Program-made: the position numbers and the translations under genes
The notes under the pieces: model-generated
Seen by the model: the letters and a program-made list of their open reading frames with translations, nothing else
Told to the model about the DNA's origin: nothing
The model's database searches: none
Assembly: GCA_024364805.1 (NCBI GenBank)
Contig: CM044517.1
Span: 26,033,823-26,057,539 of the forward strand
DNA from: Euprymna scolopes
Lineage: Eukaryota > Mollusca > Cephalopoda > Sepiida > Sepiolidae
Length of the DNA stretch: 23,717 bases
Direction of reading: 5' to 3'
Shown here: positions 17,913-23,717 of the stretch, in pieces
Numbering within the stretch: the first letter of the stretch is position 1
Layout of the letters: each line of letters opens with the position of its first letter

Positions 17913-19007
17913 CTAGCAGAGAGACCGCAGGTTGCCTGGGATTGAATGATAGTCAGTAAATATTCTACTATCCCATTCTTTTACTATCATTGGAATCGAC
18001 TATTTTTTAATCAAATATATTGATTGCCTGCTCTAATCGTCAACCAATCACATGCCTTCCCACAGTGACTTAGTTTACAATACATTGTATTCTACATCGC
18101 ACTGTATATAACATACTGTTGGCTTTATAAAAAATATTTTGGTATTAAAGTTAAATTTGGAATTATATTAAAAATAAATTTGGAATTAAAATTAAATTTG
18201 GAATTAAAGTTAAATTTGAAATTAAAGTTAAATTCGGAATTAAAGTTAAATTTGGAATTAAAGTTAACTTTGGAATTAAAGTTAAATTTGGAATTACAAT
18301 AAATTTGGAATTATATTAAAATTAAATTTGGAATTAAAATAAAATTTGGAATTTAAGTAAAATTTGAAATTAAAGTTAAATTTGTAATTAAAGTTAAATT
18401 TGGAATTAAAATTAAATTTGGAATTAAAGTTAACTTTGGAATTAAAATTAAATTAGGCATCAGGTTGGAATTACTGTTTAAAATGCAAACATAAATATCA
18501 TGGTTCAATTGTTCTCTAAAGAGAAACATTCATTTCTAATGCGCCTTGTCTTAACAAAGAATTTACTGTTGATTTTTTTAATATATTTACATAATTGCTT
18601 GGATCAAAGTTAAAAATACAAAAGTCAGTTATATGGTTCAATTGTACTCTAATCAGAAATATTCATTTCGAACGCACCCTCATCTTATCAAAATTCTAAT
18701 GTAGATTTTATACGTCAGCCTTTTCTACTTGTGCGATTATAAAACTTCACGAATGCAATTGTAATGTTACGTTGTATAATGTGTTTACTTTGGCTAAAAT
18801 TGAACTGTTACGTTTTTCTTTAATCGGATTTTTAAATCATCGATTTTTAATACATATCGGAGGCATTCTGACAAAAAAAAAAACTATCTAAAGGACTCCC
18901 AGGCACATCAAGAATAATTTTTAATCAGACAAGCCGTTTTAGAGTCTATAGGAAACTGTCTCTCATACACTCCTTTTATATAAATGTATTTTATATATAA
19001 GTAGAGA
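17913..19007 (-). mobile_element. Non-autonomous Helitron, family 3, enlarged copy (1095 bp)
   Basis: On the minus strand it starts TCTCTAC after an A (19008) and ends ...CTGCTAG followed by T (17912), giving an A^T site. It shares with 2852-3638 the 3' terminal region (GCCTGGGATTGAATGAT on plus), the ATCAAAT.TATTGATT.CCTGCTCTA block, the CATTCAT.TC.AACGC and TACTGTTGATTTT segments, and the 5' region. The extra length comes largely from the 18 bp array at 18141-18456. No coding region. Confidence 0.8.
18141..18456 (+). repeat. 18 bp minisatellite inside Helitron
   Basis: About 17 diverged units of AATTAAAGTTAAATTTGG, some shortened. The sister Helitron has only one or two comparable motifs (TTAAAGTTTAAAATGC, TTAAAGGTTAAAATGG), so the array is a lineage-specific expansion in this copy. 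Confidence 0.9.
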
Positions 19008-19204
19008 TAACGTATAATTCTTGCAAAATGGTTTGACAATGATGACGTCAAGAACTTGAAAAGAGGGCGGATATGAAACGAAGCTGACGTCATATCAACC
19101 CGTTAATTAAAAAAATGTATGCCTATTACTTTTATATATGGTTTAATACCCGGTAATTACCGTGCCTTGGACTAGTATTTTTTTGTCAGAGAGGTCCCTA
19201 CAGC
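19008..19204. other. Unassigned short stretch
   Basis: AT-rich and without recognised features. It contains a TGACGTCA-type CRE-like palindrome at 19043-19049 (TGACGTC) and again at 19085-19091. Confidence 0.35.
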
Positions 19205-19365
19205 GCGAAAACATCAATTTATACTCCCCGAAAAACAATCGCGGCATAGAAGGCTTTCTGGCATTTAGATATATCTACTGTGTAGGGGTGGGATTTTGCT
19301 ACTTGCCATATTTATGTCGGGGGGTACAAGGGCTTGTAACTCGTCGGAGTCAATGCCGGTTCAAG
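19205..19365 (-). mobile_element. Strongly decayed LINE tail fragment
   Basis: On the minus strand ACAAGCCCTTGTACCCCCCG, AAAATCCCACCCCTACACAG and TGTTTTTCGGGGAG match, in order, the coding end of the LINE copies at 16471-16815 and 16990-17330. The distal part with KFKCNVNRHL is missing. Confidence 0.6.
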
Positions 19366-19929
19366 AAATATGTGGCAGGAGATTGCGCAACCCTTGCTTA
19401 TCAATAGACCTCCTCCACAAACACACTTACAGAGGGTGGCTATTGTCTCTCGAAACTGAACAAATATGACAGGGAAAAGTTATTCGCAGAAATAAAATGG
19501 GGTTAGATATAATTTACTATATTTCTTATCTTTGCTTCGATGTCTGACACAAGGCAGCATAAAAAGGAGTTGCTTGTCGCCAATTAGATGAAGCTTGAGA
19601 AGTACCGATCGGCGACATCATTGCGACGTCATTACCAGTTTCTTTTATGATAATAATATTCGTAGAGACGTCAGGAGAAGATTTGATTTTAGACTTGACT
19701 GTGTTGTTAACAGTGAGATTAGTAATTCAAGAATCCATAGGAATTGCACTCTTCGAGATTCCGAAAAGTCTGTCTTTCTGCATCGCCAGAAGTCAATAGA
19801 TGAAGTGAGGATGCAGGGAAGGGCGTAGTTTGAGTTGGGTGATAGGATTCTCTTACTGTCAAAGTGTGTGGCATCGAAAATGGTTTGAGTTGATGCGTGT
19901 TGCATTGAGAGGATAGATGAGACGCCGTA
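19366..19929. other. Unassigned stretch
   Basis: It includes a block (19432-19605) resembling 17596-17725. Frames of 77-86 codons on opposite strands between 19595 and 19905 overlap and show no domain. No gene is called. Confidence 0.4.
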
Positions 19930-20441
19930 TAAAGAAATGAATGAGAAACATAAGGGTAGACGGAAAAAAGGGATCTGGACGATCAGATGAGTTGAACGGG
20001 AAATCGCAGGAGGGGGGAAAATGGGAGGTGCTGCATTTTATTTATAACAGTAGTAAATATGGAACATGTGGAAGGAAGGGTGAGAAGCATTTAGAGAAGA
20101 GGGTCATAAAACAAAAGGGAGGAATAAGGGGAAAAGGGCGATAGAGAGGAAATTTGGAACAGTGCGAAGACTAAGAAAGGAAACCGGGGAGAAAATGAAG
20201 AGTGATTTAATGGCGATAAAGTTCAAGAAAATGATGGAATACTTAATACGTAGGAGAAACAAAAATGACAAGTTTGATTATTTCGAGGAAGTGAAAATAA
20301 AAATATCAAATGTAATGATTACAAGAAATAAAGAAGAAAAAGAGAAAGTATATGAAGATGTAAAAGAAGGAAATCAACAACAACAACAAAAATTAATAAT
20401 GGCGATGATAACAGTAGAAATAATAATAATAATAATAATAA

Positions 20442-20472
<31 letters not shown>

Positions 20473-21250
20473 AAGAAGAAGAAAGTAAGAGAAAAGAGGG
20501 AAGTGTAAGAAGCATTTTAAGAAAGGGAAAGTTGGGAATAAGACGATAGAAGAGAAATAGGGGGATTGGGAAACAACAACCAACAAGAAAAAAAAGCAAT
20601 AATGGTGATGATAACAATAGAAAGAAGAAGAAGAAGAAGAAGAAGAAGAAGAAGAAGAAGAAGAATAGTAAGAAAAAGAAGAAGGGGAAGAAAAAAGAAG
20701 AAGAAGAGGAAGAAGAAGAGGAAGAAGAAGAATAGTAAGAAGCAGAAGAAGGAGGAGAGGATAAAGAAGAGGAAGAAAAAGAATAGTAAGAAGAAGAAGA
20801 AGAAAAAAAAGAAGAAAAAGAACAAGAACAAGAGAAAGAAGAAGAAGAAGAATAGTAAGAAGAAAAAGAGGAAGAAGAAGAAGAGGAGGGGGAGGAGGAG
20901 GAGGAGGAGGAGGAGGAGTGAAATCATATGAAGAGGTGAAAATAGAGCAGAGTAAAAAAATAAGATGTCGAAGAAGAACGATAGCAAAATGATTTAATCG
21001 TTGAAATGATGAGGAAGCAAAAAAGAGGAAAAGTTAATGAAAAAGTAAAAAGACGAACGTATAACAATAATATGGCAGAAAGATGAAAAGTAAAACGAAT
21101 GATGGAGAGGAAAAAGTGTAGAACAAAAAAAAAATAATGATAACGATGATGCTGATAAAAAACGAATAAAAAGAAGAATAGGAGAGAAAAAAAATAGATG
21201 CAAAAAGTAAAAAAAGGTGGAGAAGAAAAAGACGAAGTAAAAAAAAATGG
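19930..21250 (+). repeat. Purine-rich tract with (AAT)n, (AAG)n and (AGG)n arrays
   Basis: The plus strand is strongly enriched in A and G for about 1.3 kb, most extreme at 20430-20935. It includes (AAT)n at 20417-20442, (AAG)n at 20442-20484 and 20620-20664, and (AGG)n at 20890-20918. Open frames on both strands are products of triplet repetition (runs of K/R or of F/L/S) and are not genes. Confidence 0.9.
20371..20664 (+). repeat. Diverged tandem duplication, period about 203 bp
   Basis: AAATCAACAACAACAAC...AATGGCGATGATAACAGTAG (20371-20417) is repeated as AAACAACAACCAACAAG...AATGGTGATGATAACAATAG (20571-20620), each followed by a triplet array: (AAT)n then (AAG)n in the first, (AAG)n in the second. 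Confidence 0.75.
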
Positions 21251-21261
21251 ATTTAATGAAT

Positions 21262-21581
21262 TAATGGCAACTTTCTGTCTCTTGAGACAATGACATTCTG
21301 TACCTAGTTTGGTTTACTACACCGTCTGCTGTGGCTAACAAGGTGCAGGCCTAGGCAGGTAATCAGAGAACCTTGGTTTACACATTAATCAGGGACCCCC
21401 TTTCGGCGTTGCAGGCAGATTCCAACGGAAAGGCAAGCCAATACAGGCGGTGCTGCCGAAAAGATGTTGCAGAGTTTCACCATCCGCCTATCGAAACTCC
21501 AGACCGGATTTTTTGTTGGGGCTTACTCCCTTAGCCTTTGCTATTCTAAAGGCATCCAGAAGACAGTGGAGCTATTTGCCC
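21262..21581. mobile_element. 320 bp insertion with 11 bp target-site duplication, class unknown
   Basis: ATTTAATGAAT is found exactly at 21251-21261 and 21582-21592. The 320 bp between is GC-richer, non-repetitive, and interrupts a purine-rich tract that resumes after the second copy. It begins TAATGGCAACTTTCTGTCTC and ends GTGGAGCTATTTGCCC. There is no A-tail, no long terminal inverted repeat (only TGGCAA versus GGGCAAA), and no open frame of note. An 11 bp duplication fits a target-primed (SINE/LINE-like) insertion or a DNA transposon making 9-11 bp duplications. The family was not identified. Confidence 0.65.
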
Positions 21582-21740
21582 ATTTAATGAATACGTAGTT
21601 GAAAAAGAATATCGAAGAAGTAGAAAAATATAGAAGACAAAAAAGAGGAAGAAACAGCCGAAAGAGAAGAAGCAAATAAAGACGGAAAAGGAGAGAAAGG
21701 ATAAATGATGATGAAAGAAGGAAATGAAAGATGATGTAAC

Positions 21741-21741
<1 letters not shown>

Positions 21742-21780
<39 letters not shown>
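21742..21780 (+). repeat. (AAT)n microsatellite
   Basis: About 13 units of AAT at the end of the second part of the purine-rich tract (21598-21740). Confidence 0.95.
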
Positions 21781-21918
21781 CAGTGGGGCCTGTGTAAATT
21801 CCACAAGGGACTCAATCATATGTAATATATGTATGTGGCATTATGTAGATATTCAGTTTAAATGGGGACGCTCGGGTATTATTGTAGCTTTTTAGTTAAA
21901 ACTGCAAAATTATTTATG

Positions 21919-22135
21919 CTAGCAGAAATAGCTACCGTAACCCGGTTGTAAAGTACGCTTAAATATGATATTTTGATTTTTGCAGATTTCCTATATATTA
22001 TTATAGAGTTAATGTTTTATTGATTTTTATATATTAGAAAGTTGCGATTTCAAAAAAAAAAAAATATATATATATATATCCATTGGAGTTGGGTGCATTA
22101 GTTTGAATCAAAACTGCAATAAAAACTAATGAAAC

Positions 22136-22215
<80 letters not shown>

Positions 22216-22218
22216 ATA

Positions 22219-22255
<37 letters not shown>

Positions 22256-22320
22256 CTTGAGTTCCTTCAGCCATAATCGAAACTGAAACCAAGATTTAGG
22301 AAGAATTCTTGATAAAATCT
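21919..22320 (-). mobile_element. Helitron family 1 fragments around a (TA)n array
   Basis: On minus, the 21935-22075 stretch matches the 3' half of the 6536-7022 element (TATCATATTTAAGCGTAC, TTTGAAATCGCAACTTTC). A CTAG lies at 21919-21922 but the following base on that strand is C rather than T. 22255-22300 repeats the CGATTATGGCTGAAGG part of the tRNA-like segment. The piece is interrupted on its right by the family 2 Helitron at 22322. Confidence 0.55.
22139..22250 (+). repeat. (TA)n with TATG interruptions
   Basis: About 110 bp of TA dinucleotides with three G interruptions (22207-22225 region). It produces the low-complexity YIYI frames on the minus strand, which are not coding. Confidence 0.95.
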
Positions 22321-22321
22321 A

Positions 22322-22784
22322 TCTATATATATAAAAGTGAACTTGTCTGTGTGTGTGTCTGTCTGTGTGTCTGTGTACATTTCCTTACGCAATAAATCTG
22401 TCAAGTTTTAGTCTACAGACTCGAAATTTGATAGTCAGGGTACTGAGATTTAGAAAAATCTATGTGATCGTTTTCGGCCAGAAATTTGGCTGTTAAGGGG
22501 TCAATGTTCAACGATTTGACCTTTGAGAACTCTAGCAAACTCCTCCGACAATTTAAAGTCTAAACACTTGAAATTGTAGATATACGTTCCTTGGGCATGG
22601 TTCTAACTTAATAACTTGATTTGGGCCCAAAATGATGAATGGTAAGGGGTCATAATAGGGGTCAAAGTTTTTTAAAAAATGACTTTTTTTTGTTTTGTTT
22701 TTTTGCTCATCATACACCTCCAAACACCCGGGCAACGCCGGGCAACGCCGGGCAACGCCGGGAAACGCCGGGCACCCATGCTAG
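22322..22784 (+). mobile_element. Non-autonomous Helitron, family 2, end to end (463 bp)
   Basis: It starts TCTATATATATAAAAGTGAA followed by a GTCTGTGTGTGTGTCTGTC stretch and ends CATGCTAG, with A before (22321) and T after (22785). The 3' hairpin CCCGG-GCAACG-CCGGG begins at 22727 and its 10 bp unit is repeated (separate entry). The interior has two of the roughly 150 bp units (anchors near 22412 and 22549) also seen at 12845-13475. It is inserted into older family 1 Helitron sequence. No Rep/helicase coding. Confidence 0.85.
22731..22770 (+). repeat. 10 bp tandem repeat of the Helitron terminal hairpin
   Basis: GGCAACGCCG is repeated at 22731, 22741 and 22751, with GGAAACGCCG at 22761. The unit is half of the terminal hairpin, so alternative stems can form. 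It lies 11 bp before the CTAG end. Confidence 0.95.
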
Positions 22785-22785
22785 T

Positions 22786-23013
22786 TATTTATAAAAAAAA
22801 AATAGGCGACTTTAGTGGCATCAGCTATAATCGAAACCGAAACAAAAACTTATGAAAATTTCTTCGTAAGATTATTTATGAGAAGAAATGGAAGTACATA
22901 ACAATTAAATGGCCCGAATATAAGCATAACACAGAAAATAATACACACGCTATCCTATAAATATATAGAAGAAGAAGAAATAAAGAAAATGAAGCAGAAG
23001 AATTTAAGAATAA
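22786..23013. other. Helitron family 1 remnant and A/G-rich spacer
   Basis: GGCATCAGCTATAATCGAAACCGAAAC (22816-22842, broken by small differences) belongs to the tRNA-like part of family 1 in minus orientation. The rest, including a GAAGAAGAAG run near 22968, is unassigned. Confidence 0.45.
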
Positions 23014-23146
23014 CTAGGGCAGCACCTGACGTTGCCCGATTGTAAAATACGCTTAAATATGGGATTTTAATTTTTCCAGGTTTCGTATATATTATTATAG
23101 AGTTGTGATTTCAAAAGTAAAAAAAAAAAAAAGGTTTTGGATGCCA

Positions 23147-23221
23147 TCAGCTAGAATTTAAACCGAAAGCAAAAATGTAGCATTCAAAACTGGTGACGTT
23201 ACCACTGTTCCAATGTGACAC
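23147..23221 (-). other. tRNA-like segment inside Helitron, second copy
   Basis: On minus: CATTGGAACAGTGGTAACG (A-box-like), AGTTTTGAATGCT (anticodon-arm-like), CGGTTTAAATTCT (B-box-like), in the same order as at 6823-6893. Confidence 0.5.
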
Positions 23222-23353
23222 GCATATGAACTGAATAAAAATAAACTGTGATGAATGTACAAAATGTATATCGATTTTTTTTTCAATTTTGACCCATTCT
23301 TACCTTTTAAAAACTATTTTATCCAACTAAAGACCCACAAAAGAATAGCCAGT

Positions 23354-23376
23354 AAAAAAAAAAAAAAAAAAAAAAA
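23354..23376 (+). repeat. A23 homopolymer
   Basis: A run of 23 A inside the family 1 Helitron; absent from the sister copy at 6536-7022. Confidence 0.95.
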
Positions 23377-23472
23377 CATTTGAGGCCCCTGGCATTGCTA
23401 ACCGACTTTTAGTTTCGAAAGAGATAGAATTTGAAAATAGACAGACAGACGTAGTGAGTTTTGTAAATTAGA

Positions 23473-23577
23473 TAAATAATCAGACGAAAAGGAAGAAAAA
23501 GAAAACAATAGAACAATGCAGTAGAATAAGTTGATATCATAAACAATAAGAAAGAGGAAACGAAAGTTAAGAACACG
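23473..23577. other. A-rich spacer
   Basis: Purine-rich DNA between the Helitron and the terminal microsatellites; no gene. Confidence 0.4.
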
Positions 23578-23682
23578 GCGACGACGACGACGACGACGAC
23601 CACCACCACCACAATAACAACAGCAACAAAAAATAAGAATAAAAATAAGAATAAAAATAAGAATAAAAAAGAGGAGGAAGTC

Positions 23683-23717
<35 letters not shown>
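23578..23717 (+). repeat. Compound microsatellite: (CGA)n(CCA)n, 11-12 bp AT repeat, (CAA)n
   Basis: (CGA)n at 23578-23600, (CCA)n to 23613, three or four units of AAAAATAAGAAT at 23628-23669, and (CAA)n from about 23682 to the right edge. The minus-strand 102-codon frame here is a repeat artefact. Confidence 0.95.

Larger units (their letters stand above)
23014..23472 (-). mobile_element. Non-autonomous Helitron, family 1, end to end (459 bp)
   Basis: On the minus strand it starts TCTAATTTACAAAACTCACT, then a CGTCTGTCTGTCT stretch, and ends ...GCCCTAG, followed by T (23013) and preceded by A (23473). It aligns along its length with 6536-7022 in opposite orientation and carries the same tRNA-like segment. 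An A23 run (23354-23376) interrupts it. No coding region. Confidence 0.8.

Noticed and set aside
20374-20987. Long K/R-rich and F/L-rich frames (up to 156 codons)
   Set aside because: They are direct translations of triplet and purine repeats, with frames open on both strands.
22098-22292. YIYI-type minus-strand frame
   Set aside because: Product of the (TA)n array.
23409-23717. 102-codon minus-strand frame resembling a membrane protein
   Set aside because: Leucine and valine runs come from (CAA)n, (CGA)n and (CCA)n repeats; the hydrophobicity is an artefact.

Overview
This 23.7 kb window is animal intergenic or intronic DNA that is AT-rich, repeat-dense and apparently free of functional genes. 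The best guess is a lophotrochozoan, probably a cephalopod such as an octopus. That guess is inference. It rests on several Helitrons ending in a CCCGG-GCAACG-CCGGG-type hairpin plus CTAG, tRNA-derived SINE fragments, a decayed GVQW3-like mariner transposase, LINE 3' tails, and very abundant (TA)n, (ATAC)n, (GAA)n and (CT)n arrays. No complete host gene, tRNA, rRNA or CRISPR was found, and nothing resembles an operon or other multi-gene system.

Layout. Positions 1-237: 5' end of a Helitron that runs off the left edge. 238-1185: AT-rich DNA with an 18-19 bp TCGG-type tandem array. 1186-1618: a Helitron 3' fragment with a 22 bp duplication. 1619-2851: a GC-richer core between opposed (GA)n and (CT)n arrays, then an (ATAC)n array. 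2852-3638: a complete-looking non-autonomous Helitron (minus orientation). 3827-4070: a decayed direct duplication. 4410-4690: a 5'-truncated LINE tail with an A-tail. 5544-6003: a decayed mariner transposase next to 26 bp repeats. 6167-6428: two SINE-related segments. 6536-7022: a Helitron carrying a tRNA-like segment. 7023-10254: the longest stretch without recognisable repeats, with a GC-richer block at about 7290-9150. 10255-10627: the 3' end of a second LINE type, with a restriction-like-endonuclease C-terminus. 10628-12492: AT-rich DNA with a 15 bp ATCAC array. 12493-12660: a SINE. 12845-13775: Helitron fragments around a (TA)50 array. 14242-14438: a MITE. 15224-16122: possible Helitron ends and an (AGT)n array. 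16471-17330: two LINE tails in opposite orientation. 17913-19007: a second copy of the 2852-3638 Helitron family, enlarged by an 18 bp array. 19205-19365: another LINE-tail remnant. 19930-21740: a long purine-rich tract interrupted by a 320 bp insert with an 11 bp target-site duplication. 21742-23472: nested Helitron fragments and two Helitrons with intact-looking ends. 23354-23717: simple repeats.

The parts do not act together as a pathway. The window is a record of rolling-circle (Helitron), LINE, SINE and cut-and-paste insertions with later microsatellite growth. The most informative points are the Helitron families with readable TC...CTAG ends in A^T sites, the tRNA-like segment inside one family, the amplified terminal hairpin in another, and the clean 320 bp insertion in the purine tract.
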